Positions 42,851 through 50,752 of a stretch of DNA of 64,000 bases are shown here, one piece after another. Each line of letters opens with the position of its first letter. The first letter of the stretch is position 1. The position numbers and the translations under genes were made by a program. The stretch lies in the NCBI RefSeq assembly GCF_000718085.1, contig NZ_JOEC01000001.1, forward strand, positions 372,001-436,000, read 5' to 3'. The stretch is from Mycetocola saprophilus. Its GTDB lineage: Bacteria; Actinomycetota; Actinomycetes; Actinomycetales; Microbacteriaceae. A model generated the notes under the pieces. The model was given only the letters and a program-made list of their open reading frames with translations, was not told the origin of the DNA and searched no databases.

Positions 42851-44352
42851 GTGCCCGACTGGACCGCCTGCTTGGTCGTGTGACAATGTATCGCCTGGTG
42901 CTGCTGGTGTTGCTGGCGCTCTGGGTGATCGCGGCCGTGCTCTCGCTGGCCGGAGTGCTCGCGTTCCCGATCCTTGGACTCGTGTTGAGCCTCGTGGTCG
43001 CGGTGGTGGTCGGCTGGGTTTCCAATCGAGTCTTCGCGCTGATCTGGCGGGTCGCCCCGCACGGCGAGTCCTCGCTGGTGACCGCGCTGATCCTGGTGTT
43101 TTTGTTTTTCCCGCTGCCAACCATCGAGAGTCAGGGAATGCTGGCGCTCGCCGTGGCCGCGGCGAACCTGAGTAAGTATCTGCTGGCCTGGCGTGGTCGC
43201 CATGTCTTCAACCCGGTAGCCGCCGGGGCGATGGTGGTCGCGGCCACCGGGATCGGCGGGGCCGTGTGGTGGATCGCGACCCCGGCGCTGTTTATCCCGC
43301 TGATCCTCGGCGCGGCCCTGGTACTGCACCGGGCGCGAGCCTGGGATATCGCGCTGCCGGTGATCGTGATCGGGGTGGTGGGCACGCTACTCAAGCTGGT
43401 GTCCACCGGCGCGGATCCGCTGGGCGCCGGATGGACCGCCCTGGCCTCCTACCCCTACCTCTTCCTCGGGGCATTCATGATGAGTGAGCCGCTGACGGCA
43501 CCGCCGCGGCGCCGCTGGCGGATGCTGGTGAGCGCCATCGTCGGGCTGGTATCGCTGATCCCGCTGAATCTGGGTGTGCTGGCGATGTCGCCGGAACTCG
43601 CGCTGCTGGTGGGGAACGCGGTCGCGTTCGGGTTTGGTCCGCGCTCGCGTGTGCGGCTGACCCTGGAGGCCCGCGCGGAGCATGCGGGTGGCATCGCCGA
43701 TCTGTCCTTCGTGCCCGAGCGCCCGCTACGCCTGCGCCCCGGCCAGTATCTGGAACTCTCGATCCCGCATCGGGGTGCCGACGGGCGCGGCCTGCGCCGG
43801 GTATTCAGCGTGGCCTCGGCACCGGGATCCTCCGCGGTGCGCATCATCACGCGGGTCGAGGAGCGGGCCAGCTCGTTCAAGCAGGCGCTGCTCGCCCTGG
43901 AACCCGGAACCCACGTGGCCGTGAGCGCCGTGGGTGGCGATTTCACCGTGCGCGGAGGTGCCGACGAACTGTGGCTGGCCAACGGCGTGGGGCTCACTCC
44001 GTTCCTGGCCGCGGCGGATGCGCGCACCGCGCGTCCGGCATCGGGACCCACGCTGATCTGGGCGCTGCGGGCGGGGGAGGACCCGGTTTGGGCCGAACCC
44101 GTGCTGCGTCGCGGCGGCGTTCGGGTGCTGATCGTGGGGCCGGAATCCCTGGGTCTCGACGGCGCTCTGCCCGAGGGCTGGCTGTACGCGGGCACCCGGG
44201 TGGATGAGCACGCCCTGGCGATCGCCCGCCCGGCCGGCCGCCCCACCCACGCGTATGTGGCGGGCTCTCCGGCGTTTGTAGTGTCGGCCTCGCGGGCGGC
44301 CCGCTCGCATGGTGTGCACCGGGTCCGCACCGATCGGTTCATCGGCTACTAG
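42847..44352 (+). CDS. NqrB/RnfD-like membrane domain fused to FNR-type flavin reductase
   Basis: A 501-residue two-part protein. Residues 1-260 form about ten helices resembling NqrB/RnfD and related proteins, with NLSKYLLAWRGRHVFNPVA and the family-typical FMMSEPLTAPP (Thr in the position linked to flavin attachment in this fold). Residues about 275-500 are a ferredoxin-NADP reductase-type module: FAD motif RRVFSVAS, a GTHVAVSAVGGDF loop, and the NAD(P) site LANGVGLTPFLAA. It should move electrons from cytoplasmic NAD(P)H across the membrane to the flavin lipoprotein. ATG 42847 overlaps apbE (ATGA). Confidence 0.85.
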   Translation: MSARLDRLLGRVTMYRLVLLVLLALWVIAAVLSLAGVLAFPILGLVLSLVVAVVVGWVSNRVFALIWRVAPHGESSLVTALILVFLFFPLPTIESQGMLALAVAAANLSKYLLAWRGRHVFNPVAAGAMVVAATGIGGAVWWIATPALFIPLILGAALVLHRARAWDIALPVIVIGVVGTLLKLVSTGADPLGAGWTALASYPYLFLGAFMMSEPLTAPPRRRWRMLVSAIVGLVSLIPLNLGVLAMSPELALLVGNAVAFGFGPRSRVRLTLEARAEHAGGIADLSFVPERPLRLRPGQYLELSIPHRGADGRGLRRVFSVASAPGSSAVRIITRVEERASSFKQALLALEPGTHVAVSAVGGDFTVRGGADELWLANGVGLTPFLAAADARTARPASGPTLIWALRAGEDPVWAEPVLRRGGVRVLIVGPESLGLDGALPEGWLYAGTRVDEHALAIARPAGRPTHAYVAGSPAFVVSASRAARSHGVHRVRTDRFIGY

Positions 44353-44397
44353 CGCCCGCCCGCGTCCGGGCTGGTGCGAGCCCCGCGACCCCTCCGG

Positions 44398-44964
44398 CTA
44401 CCGGGCGGGTCGCGGGCTGACCCGCGCGCGAGCCGCATGCCGGGACACCCGCGCCCGGTTTCCGCAGCCCGCGGCGGTGCACCAGCGGCGCTTGGCGTTG
44501 GTCGCGATAAAGAGCTGTGAGCAGTCCTCGGCCGGGCAGTGGCGCAGGCGTCCGGCGGCCGCCGCATCGCTCAGTTCCAGGGCCGACAGAATCAGTTTGG
44601 CGCGGGTGGCCTCCTCGGCCGTGCGCGCGGTGGTGGTGTACTCGACGTGCAGGTGACCCTCTCGCACGCTCAGGTAGCTCTGCACCGGGGCCGCGAAGAG
44701 GATCGTATTGGCGGCGGTGAGGACCGGCGTATCCGGGGCGCTGCCCTCGTCGATCGCCCGGATCAGCGCCCCCACGAGCGTGCGGAGGCTCCGGGTGTCC
44801 TCCGCGTTCAGCGCGGTGATCGCCGGATCCCGTTCGGACTGGAACCGCCAAAACTCGGCCAGCGCGCCGGGCGCATCGAGCTGATCCACCGCCGGGGTGT
44901 GGGCGGTCTTGAGCGTGTTGAGCAGATCGATTGCCGCGGGCTCGCCCAGAAGCGTGAAGGTCAT
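44398..44964 (-). CDS. CGNR zinc finger (ABATE domain) putative transcriptional regulator
   Basis: A 188-residue protein. The N-terminal ABATE-like domain (about 1-120) starts LLGEPAAIDLLNTL, and the C-terminal zinc finger reads HCPAEDC...RRWCTAAGCGNR, giving the CGNR signature with four Cys ligands. Such proteins are presumed stress-responsive DNA-binding regulators. It is divergent from a TehA-like transporter gene, and the 55-base gap carries two dyads. Confidence 0.88.
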   Translation of the reverse strand: MTFTLLGEPAAIDLLNTLKTAHTPAVDQLDAPGALAEFWRFQSERDPAITALNAEDTRSLRTLVGALIRAIDEGSAPDTPVLTAANTILFAAPVQSYLSVREGHLHVEYTTTARTAEEATRAKLILSALELSDAAAAGRLRHCPAEDCSQLFIATNAKRRWCTAAGCGNRARVSRHAARARVSPRPAR

Positions 44965-44978
44965 GACACCAGTGTAGA

Positions 44979-45011
44979 ACTAATGGATTAACCAGGCAAG
45001 AATGCATTAGT
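44979..45011. promoter_or_regulatory. dyads between the CGNR regulator and the TehA-like gene
   Basis: ACTAATG (44979-44985) and CATTAGT (45005-45011) are perfect inverted arms 19 bases apart; TAAT-GG-ATTA (44981-44990) is a second, smaller palindrome. Their place in a short divergent gap suggests an operator for the CGNR protein. Confidence 0.5.
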
Positions 45012-45019
45012 ATCCAATC

Positions 45020-45961
45020 ATGACTGCACAACGTATCCCCATGATTACCTTCGCGATCGGCTTCGGTCTCGCCGGACTTGCCCAGACCTGGAGCGCCGCC
45101 GACGCGGTGTGGGGGCTCAGCCCGATGATCGGCGACGCCTTCTGGGGCCTCGCCGCCCTGTCCTGGGTCTGGCTCCTGGTGGCCCATGCGATTCGAGGGT
45201 TTTCCGCCGAACAGGGGCTGATGGGTCAGCTGCGCAATCCGGCGCAGGGTCCGGTGGCCGCGCTGGCACCCGCGCTGGGAATGTTCCTGGGTGCGCGACT
45301 GTACCCGATGGTTCCCTGGGCGGGAACGACGCTGGTGCTGATCTCGATTGCCGTCGGCGCGGTGTTTGCCGGCTGGATCCTGGGTCGCTGGGCCCGAGGC
45401 AACATCGAGATCGACTTCGTGCACGGAGGCTACCTGCTCCCCACGGTGGCCGCGGGGTATATCGCCGCGGGATCGGCCGCCAAGATCGGGTGGATCGGAC
45501 TCGGCTGGGGTGCCTTCGGGGTGGCCACACTGTTCTGGGTGCTGGTGTTTACCCTGATCCTGGCGCGCCTCGCGCTGCGTCCGGCCCTGCCCGCACCGCT
45601 GGTGCCCTCGCTGGCGATCCTGATGGCACCGCCCGCCGTGGGTGGCGGGGCGTGGATCGCGCTGACCGGCACTCACGTGGGGATCGGCATCGAGGTGTTG
45701 CTGGGACTCACCGCGATTCTGGTCCTGTTGCAGCTGGGCCTGCTGCCGCTGTATCGCCGCACCCCGTTTACCCTCGGTGCCTGGTCCTATACGTTCCCGC
45801 TGGGCGCGGTGGCCGCGTTTGTGATCAGTGCCACGGCGAGCCCGGTGTGGGCGGGGATCGGCGTGCTGGTGGTGACCGCGACGATCCTCACCGTGGCCAC
45901 CCTCTCGGTGCGCACGGTGTTGGCAACCCGCGCCACGATGCAGGCGGCGGCCGCAGTATAG
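45020..45961 (+). CDS. TehA/SLAC1-type membrane transporter
   Basis: A 313-residue protein with ten predicted helices, matching the tellurite-resistance/dicarboxylate transporter (TDT) fold of anion channels. The conserved Phe-gate region and the GAWSYTFPLGAV segment are present. Transported anion and physiological role are not readable. It is divergent from the CGNR-type regulator, which probably controls it. Confidence 0.8.
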   Translation: MTAQRIPMITFAIGFGLAGLAQTWSAADAVWGLSPMIGDAFWGLAALSWVWLLVAHAIRGFSAEQGLMGQLRNPAQGPVAALAPALGMFLGARLYPMVPWAGTTLVLISIAVGAVFAGWILGRWARGNIEIDFVHGGYLLPTVAAGYIAAGSAAKIGWIGLGWGAFGVATLFWVLVFTLILARLALRPALPAPLVPSLAILMAPPAVGGGAWIALTGTHVGIGIEVLLGLTAILVLLQLGLLPLYRRTPFTLGAWSYTFPLGAVAAFVISATASPVWAGIGVLVVTATILTVATLSVRTVLATRATMQAAAAV

Positions 45962-46045
45962 GTGGCCCCTAAACGCCGAATCTCCGCGAGACCCGATGGG
46001 CGCGGGCCCTCGATTCTCGTGGTGTGCTGGGCGCGCGGTGTTTCG

Positions 46046-46501
46046 CTATCCCTGCCAGGCCAGGGTTTCGGCGAGGAGCTTGCGCAGGGCGCGCGCCGAC
46101 TCGTGACCCATGGCCGCCTCGAACGATTCCTGAGCGGCAATCCAGGCGGGCATCGCGGCCCGCAGGGTGGTGTGCCCGGCCTCGGTGATGCGGACATCGC
46201 GGGCGCGTCGATCGCTGGCCTCGGCGACCTCGACGAGTCCCGCTCGCACCAGCGGTTTCACGTTGGCGCTGAGCGTGCTGCGGTCCATGCCCAGCGTGGC
46301 GGCGAGCACGCTGATTCGGGCTTCGCCCTCGAGGGCGAGGGCTCGAAGCACGCTGAACTGGGTGGTGCGGATCCCGGTTCCGGCGAGGGCTCGGTCATAG
46401 ACGGCGTTGAGGTGCCGATCCACCCGGCGCACCAGATAGCTGTTGCATGTGCCGCCACTGGAAATCTCTGGTGTCACATTTGTACCCGGGTTTGCGTCCA
46501 T
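46046..46501 (-). CDS. MarR family transcriptional regulator
   Basis: A 151-residue winged-helix protein: LNAVYDRALAGTGIRTTQFSVLRAL dimer helix, recognition region LGMDRSTLSANVKPLVRAGLV, and wing ASDRRARDVRIT. Two N-terminal residues groups include a Cys (GGTCNS) that could sense thiol-reactive compounds. It is divergent from a MerB-like gene across a 65-base gap with an inverted repeat. Confidence 0.9.
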   Translation of the reverse strand: MDANPGTNVTPEISSGGTCNSYLVRRVDRHLNAVYDRALAGTGIRTTQFSVLRALALEGEARISVLAATLGMDRSTLSANVKPLVRAGLVEVAEASDRRARDVRITEAGHTTLRAAMPAWIAAQESFEAAMGHESARALRKLLAETLAWQG

Positions 46502-46517
46502 TCGGGGAGCCTAACAG

Positions 46518-46541
46518 AATTAGGGGGATATCAACCTAATT
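46518..46541. promoter_or_regulatory. MarR-type inverted repeat before the MerB-like gene
   Basis: AATTAGG (46518-46524) and CCTAATT (46535-46541) are perfect arms with a 10-base spacer. The size and AT content suit a MarR dimer. It lies 26 bases before the MerB-like ATG. Confidence 0.65.
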
Positions 46542-46566
46542 GTGAACGAAACGGAAGAGAACCCGC

Positions 46567-47259
46567 ATGAGCGACATCAGTACCACCGAACGCGTCCGCC
46601 TCGCCATCTATCGTCACTTCGCCCGGACAGGTCAGGCCAGCACCCCGGATTCGGTGGCCGAACGGTTGAATATCGGTCCCGAGGAGGCCGATGCGGCCTT
46701 CGACGCGCTCATCCTGGACCGACACATCGCCGTATCGCCGGAGGGGGAGATCGTGTTGGCGCATCCGTTCGCCACCCGAAACTTCGGATTCTCGGTGATG
46801 GGGGAGCGGGTGCTGTGGTGGGGAGGCTGTGCCTGGGACTCGTTTGCGATCCCGCACCTGGTGCCCGAGGAGCCCGCGGTGGTGGTGGCCACCACGTGTC
46901 CGCACTGTGACGCCGCACACTCCTGGACGGTCACGCGGGACGCGGCCCCCGAGGGGGACCAGGTGGTGCACTTCCTGATGCCGATGGGGCGGGTGTGGGA
47001 CGACGTGATTCACGCGTGCGCAAACCAGCGGATCTTCTGTTCTGTCGACTGCGTCGAGGACTGGGCTCGCGCATCCGGCCACGAGGTCGGAGCGATCTTT
47101 GACCTGCGGACCCTCTGGAATCTGTCCGCGCAGTGGTACGCCGGCCGCCTGGACCCGGGGTATGTGCGTCGGGAGCCGCTGGTGGCCGCCGAGTACTTCG
47201 CCGGTGTCGGGCTGACCGGCCCATTCTGGGGGACTCCCGCCCTCACAGCAAACCCCTAG
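46567..47259 (+). CDS. alkylmercury lyase (MerB) family protein
   Basis: A 230-residue protein with an N-terminal winged-helix-like region (1-65) and a MerB-type catalytic half. The three catalytic positions of MerB have clear counterparts: Cys88 and Asp91 in GGCAWDSFAIP, and Cys158 in RIFCSVDCVEDW. MerB uses these to protonolyse carbon-mercury bonds. Additional Cys pairs (CPHC at 111-114, Cys151, Cys162) are unusual. No merA, merT or MerR-type gene is in the window, so the true substrate may be another organometal or thiol-reactive compound. The divergent MarR probably regulates it. Confidence 0.82.
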   Translation: MSDISTTERVRLAIYRHFARTGQASTPDSVAERLNIGPEEADAAFDALILDRHIAVSPEGEIVLAHPFATRNFGFSVMGERVLWWGGCAWDSFAIPHLVPEEPAVVVATTCPHCDAAHSWTVTRDAAPEGDQVVHFLMPMGRVWDDVIHACANQRIFCSVDCVEDWARASGHEVGAIFDLRTLWNLSAQWYAGRLDPGYVRREPLVAAEYFAGVGLTGPFWGTPALTANP

Positions 47260-47319
47260 GCACATCCCTCGACACCCCGGGCCCTCCCTGCATAGTCTTT
47301 CCGCACAAGGAGGCCCACC

Positions 47320-48591
47320 ATGAACCCGGCACACACCATCAATCGCCCCGCCTGGCCCGCCCACGACGCCGTCGTGCGGCCGTGGCGTCAGCGCCAGCGC
47401 GGCGGCACACGCGCCGATCGGATCTTCGCCGAGGTGGTGGCATATGTGCCCCCAGCCATCGCCGATCTCCCCGTGGCGGCCCCGCCCGAGCTGGTGTTGC
47501 TCGGTGAGGAGGCGCTGGTCGCGGCCGCCCGCTCCGATGCCCGCGGCCGGGGGCGCTCGGCGGCGCTTGGGCGATTCATGGTGCGCTCCGAGTCCGTGGC
47601 CTCGTCCAAGATCGAGCGCATTACACCCGATTCCGTGGCCCTCGCCCGGGCGCTGGCCGGGCAGGGGAAAAGCGCGCCGGCGCGCAGCGTGGTGGCCGCG
47701 ATGGAGGCGATCCACGGGCTGCTCCTGCGCGCCGGCTCGACGGGGCGGATCACGCGTGACGATGTCCTCGATGCGCATGCGGCGCTCATGCGGGAGGACT
47801 CCGACCCGGGGGACCGTGCCTGGGCCGGCCGCTTCCGGGCCGAGCAGAATTGGCTCGGAGGCAGCGACCACAGTCCGCGTGACGCCGTCTTCGTGCCACC
47901 GCCACCGGATCTGGTTCCGAACCTCATGAGCGATCTGATCCGCTTTGCCAATCGCGATGACGTGCCCGTGCTCATTCAGGCTGCCATCGTGCACGCCCAG
48001 TTTGAGTCGATCCATCCCTTTACCGATGGAAACGGGCGCATCGGCCGGGCGCTGATCGGTGCCCTTCTGCAGCGACGTGGTGTCACCCTGTACGCAACTC
48101 TGCCGGTTGCCTGCGCGCTGGGGGCCATGCGCCCGCGGTATTTCGAGGCGCTCGCCGCGTACCGACGGGGCGAGATCGACGCGCTGGTTCGGATTCTCGG
48201 GGTGGCGATCACGGTGGCCGCCGACGAGGCGGGGGTGTCCTTCCTCCGCTTGCGGGCGCTCCCTGGGCGCTGGCGTTGCTTGCTCGGGGTACCTGCCGAG
48301 TCCGCCGAGGATCGGATCCTTGAGTTTTTGCACGATCGGACCACCCTGATGCTGTCCGATCTCGTGACTCACACCGGTGCGCCGGCGGACACGCTGGCAG
48401 GGGTCACCGATGCGCTGGAGGCCGCGGGGATTCTGCGTGAGGTCACCGGTCGGCTGCGGGAGCGCATCTGGGTGGTGGCCGATGTGGTGGATGAGCTCGA
48501 CGATCTGGAGCGTCGAATTCATGCTCGGCTGGCATCGGGTGCGGGTGCGGGTGCGGGTGCGGCTGCCGTTCCGACGTCTAGTGGCGGCTAG
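47320..48591 (+). CDS. Fic-domain protein (AMP-transferase type)
   Basis: A 423-residue protein. The Fic active-site loop HPFTDGNGRIGR (about residue 232) is complete with catalytic His, so it should transfer AMP to a target hydroxyl. The N-terminal inhibitory helix is present as SSKIER (about residues 95-100), placing it in the class with the regulatory motif before the core; the residue after Glu is Arg rather than the usual Gly/Asn. A C-terminal winged-helix-like region (about 330-400) and a GAGAGAGAAA tail follow. ATG 47320 with AAGGAGG upstream. It stands alone; no antitoxin gene is adjacent. Confidence 0.9.
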   Translation: MNPAHTINRPAWPAHDAVVRPWRQRQRGGTRADRIFAEVVAYVPPAIADLPVAAPPELVLLGEEALVAAARSDARGRGRSAALGRFMVRSESVASSKIERITPDSVALARALAGQGKSAPARSVVAAMEAIHGLLLRAGSTGRITRDDVLDAHAALMREDSDPGDRAWAGRFRAEQNWLGGSDHSPRDAVFVPPPPDLVPNLMSDLIRFANRDDVPVLIQAAIVHAQFESIHPFTDGNGRIGRALIGALLQRRGVTLYATLPVACALGAMRPRYFEALAAYRRGEIDALVRILGVAITVAADEAGVSFLRLRALPGRWRCLLGVPAESAEDRILEFLHDRTTLMLSDLVTHTGAPADTLAGVTDALEAAGILREVTGRLRERIWVVADVVDELDDLERRIHARLASGAGAGAGAAAVPTSSGG

Positions 48592-49133
48592 CCGCGGGCT
48601 CGGGCGTTGTCGGCGGAGATCACGGTGTCCACCAGGGTTTCGACCAGGATGTCGAGATGGGGACGATCCACCGCGAACCGCTTAATGCCCTGCAGGCTCA
48701 GGGTGATCATCTCGCTCAGGCGCGAGGGGGAGTTGTCCCCGGGGAGAAGTGCCTGAAGGTAACGCTCAAACCGCGCATTGCTGCGCGTGACGGCGGGGAA
48801 CTTCGGGTTGAAGAGGTCCGAGGCCTCGGGGTTTTGCTGGACCAGATCGTATCCCGATCCCACCCAGCTCAGACACGCATGCAGGAGGCGATCGCGTGGG
48901 GTCGTCATCTGCGCGAGTTCGTCATCCAGACGCGCAAAGAGTGCGTCGGCGAGGGTGTCGATCACGGCCCCGAATAGCGCATCCTTATCGGCAAACTCCG
49001 CGTAGAGGGTGGGGCGGGAGATCTCATTGCGTCGAGCCACATCGGCGAGCGTCGTTCGGGCATACCCGTTGCGACAAAACAGCGCGGTTGCATCGCGAAT
49101 AATCCGGGCGCGGCGCGGTTCTCTGGGGTCCAT
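48588..49133 (-). CDS. TetR family regulator divergent from an SDR gene
   Basis: A 181-residue regulator with helix-turn-helix LADVARRNEISRPTLYAEFADKDALF and a C-terminal domain of the TetR_C_7/AcrR-like kind. ATG 49133. It converges with the Fic gene with a three-base overlap of stops and is divergent from the SDR gene at 49237, whose promoter region contains CTTTACA...TGTAAAG. Confidence 0.86.
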   Translation of the reverse strand: MDPREPRRARIIRDATALFCRNGYARTTLADVARRNEISRPTLYAEFADKDALFGAVIDTLADALFARLDDELAQMTTPRDRLLHACLSWVGSGYDLVQQNPEASDLFNPKFPAVTRSNARFERYLQALLPGDNSPSRLSEMITLSLQGIKRFAVDRPHLDILVETLVDTVISADNARARG

Positions 49134-49179
49134 GTTTCCAGATTATCCAGTCGGCGGGGAATTTTTCACCGATTCCGAT

Positions 49180-49206
49180 CTTTACAGATTTACGATAAGT
49201 GTAAAG
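49180..49206 (+). promoter_or_regulatory. TetR-type dyad before the SDR gene
   Basis: CTTTACA (49180-49186) and TGTAAAG (49200-49206) are perfect 7-bp arms with a 13-base AT-rich spacer, 31 bases before the SDR ATG and about 45 bases from the TetR start. Confidence 0.6.
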
Positions 49207-49236
49207 TTGGAAAAACTGAAACGAAGGGTGGTCGGC

Positions 49237-50076
49237 ATGACCAACAACAAAACGTGGTTTATTACCGGTGCCGGACGCGGATTCGGTCGAATCTGGGCGC
49301 AGGCGGCACTCGAGCGGGGCGACCGTGTCGCCCTGACCCTGCGCAATCCCGTCCAGGCCGCAGATCTGATGGAGCGGTTCCCCGATACCGCCCTTGCGCT
49401 GCGGCTGGATGTCACCGACCGCGCGGCCGTATTCGCCGCGGTGAGGGCCGCGCACGACCACTTCGGTCGCCTCGACGTCATCGTCAATAACGCGGGCTTT
49501 GGTCAGATGGGTGCCATCGAAGAGGTGGATGAGGCGAGCACTCGGGCCAACTTTGAGACCAATGTGTTCGGGACGCTCTCGGTGATTCAGGCGGCCCTGC
49601 CGCTGCTGCGCGCCCAGGGCGCGGGGCACATTATCAACCTCTCCAGCGTTGCCGGAATCGTCGCCGTGCCCACCGCGGGCATCTACGAGGGGGCGAAGTT
49701 TGCGGTGGAGGGAATCTCCGAGGCGCTGGCGGCCGAGGTAGCCCAGTTTGGGATTCGGGTGAGCATCGTGGAGCCCAGCGGATATGCCACCGAGTTCCTG
49801 AGCGCTAACTCGCTCGGATCGGCCCCGACGATGCCCGAATACGACGCGCTACGGGAGGAACTTGCGGCTTCCCTTGGGGAGGGCGTTCTGGGTGATCCTG
49901 CGGCCAGTGCCGGCGCGATCCTGGCGCTGGTGGATGCCGAGGAGCCGCCGCTGCGCCTCATGCTGGGCAACCTGCTGCCGTTCGTGAAGGACGTGTACGC
50001 CCGGCGCATCGCCACCTGGGAGGCCTGGGATCACGTGGCCCTGGCCGCGCACGGATACCCCGGTTCGAAGAACTAA
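49237..50076 (+). CDS. short-chain dehydrogenase/reductase
   Basis: A 279-residue classical SDR. The cofactor motif is TGAGRGFG (residues 10-17), the structural NNAGFG follows at about 87, and the catalytic Ser, Tyr and Lys are in NLSSVAG and YEGAK. An Arg/Asn pair in LRNP after the second strand hints at NADP(H) preference. ATG 49237 lies behind AAACGAAGGG. The substrate is unknown; the upstream TetR suggests an inducible detoxification step. Confidence 0.88.
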   Translation: MTNNKTWFITGAGRGFGRIWAQAALERGDRVALTLRNPVQAADLMERFPDTALALRLDVTDRAAVFAAVRAAHDHFGRLDVIVNNAGFGQMGAIEEVDEASTRANFETNVFGTLSVIQAALPLLRAQGAGHIINLSSVAGIVAVPTAGIYEGAKFAVEGISEALAAEVAQFGIRVSIVEPSGYATEFLSANSLGSAPTMPEYDALREELAASLGEGVLGDPAASAGAILALVDAEEPPLRLMLGNLLPFVKDVYARRIATWEAWDHVALAAHGYPGSKN

Positions 50077-50096
50077 CCCGGCGTACCCGGGGGTGC

Positions 50097-50684
50097 CTAC
50101 TCGTGAAAGGTGAGCACCCCCGCGAGGTCAAGGTCGGAACCCGACCCGCTCACGCCCGCCTGGGCGAGCAGGACCGCCCCCAGGGCCGTGCTCCAAAAGG
50201 TTCGCACCTCGACGCCGACCGGGCGCTCCAGGGTCCAGCCGTTGCGTCGCAGAAGGCGCTCCAGGTAACGCTCCGATCTGCGAAACAGCAGGTCGAGATG
50301 GGTGTCCACGGTGGGGGCCAGTTCGGGTTTGGCAATGCCCGCGGCCAGTGCGCGAGAGACCGCGGGGAGTGCCGGGAGGGCGAGGGTGGTGCGGGCGATC
50401 TTGCGTCGTATTGCCGCCGCGTCCCAGGCCGAGTCGCCGACTCGGGAGAGGCGTTCCGAGTCGTGCAGCAGGGCGTAAAACGCCGCGTGCACAAGCAGGG
50501 AATCCTTGGATCCAAAGTGGTAGGTGACCTGATTGGGAAACACGCCCGCGCCGGCGGCGATCTCGGCCACACTCACGTCCCCACCGCCGCGCTCCAGGCA
50601 CAGCGTCGCGGTCGCCTCGATCAGCCGATGCCGGGTCGAGACGGATCGGGTGCTCGCCTGGGAGTTCTTCTGTTGTGCACTCAC
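50097..50684 (-). CDS. TetR family regulator of an orphan FabF gene
   Basis: A 195-residue regulator with helix-turn-helix SVAEIAAGAGVFPNQVTYHFGSKDSLLV. The C-terminal half resembles the FabR/TetR_C_33-like group in length and spacing, but I see no decisive motif. GTG 50684 is the likely start, with little Shine-Dalgarno. It is divergent from the fabF-like gene across 68 bases containing two TTGTA-type dyads. Confidence 0.83.
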   Translation of the reverse strand: MSAQQKNSQASTRSVSTRHRLIEATATLCLERGGGDVSVAEIAAGAGVFPNQVTYHFGSKDSLLVHAAFYALLHDSERLSRVGDSAWDAAAIRRKIARTTLALPALPAVSRALAAGIAKPELAPTVDTHLDLLFRRSERYLERLLRRNGWTLERPVGVEVRTFWSTALGAVLLAQAGVSGSGSDLDLAGVLTFHE

Positions 50685-50691
50685 GGCTCAA

Positions 50692-50733
50692 TTGTATGTG
50701 ATACAAATTGATATCTAGTTGTATGACGTACAA
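50692..50733. promoter_or_regulatory. two TTGTA-type operators between TetR and FabF genes
   Basis: TTGTAT-GTG-ATACAA (50692-50706) and TTGTA-TGACG-TACAA (50719-50733) are 15-bp dyads 27 bp centre to centre. Both occupy the short divergent gap, so the TetR protein probably represses both genes. Confidence 0.75.
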
Positions 50734-50752
50734 ATTGTAGAAGGGTACCGCT

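Noticed and set aside
46531..48522. Long antisense open frame across the MerB-like and Fic genes
   Set aside because: Low-complexity His/Gly/Arg product; the sense genes have intact catalytic motifs.
48535..48575. GCGGGT repeat at the end of the Fic gene as a possible phase-variable tract
   Set aside because: Few copies, all in frame, encoding a plain Gly/Ala tail; no evidence that copy number changes expression.
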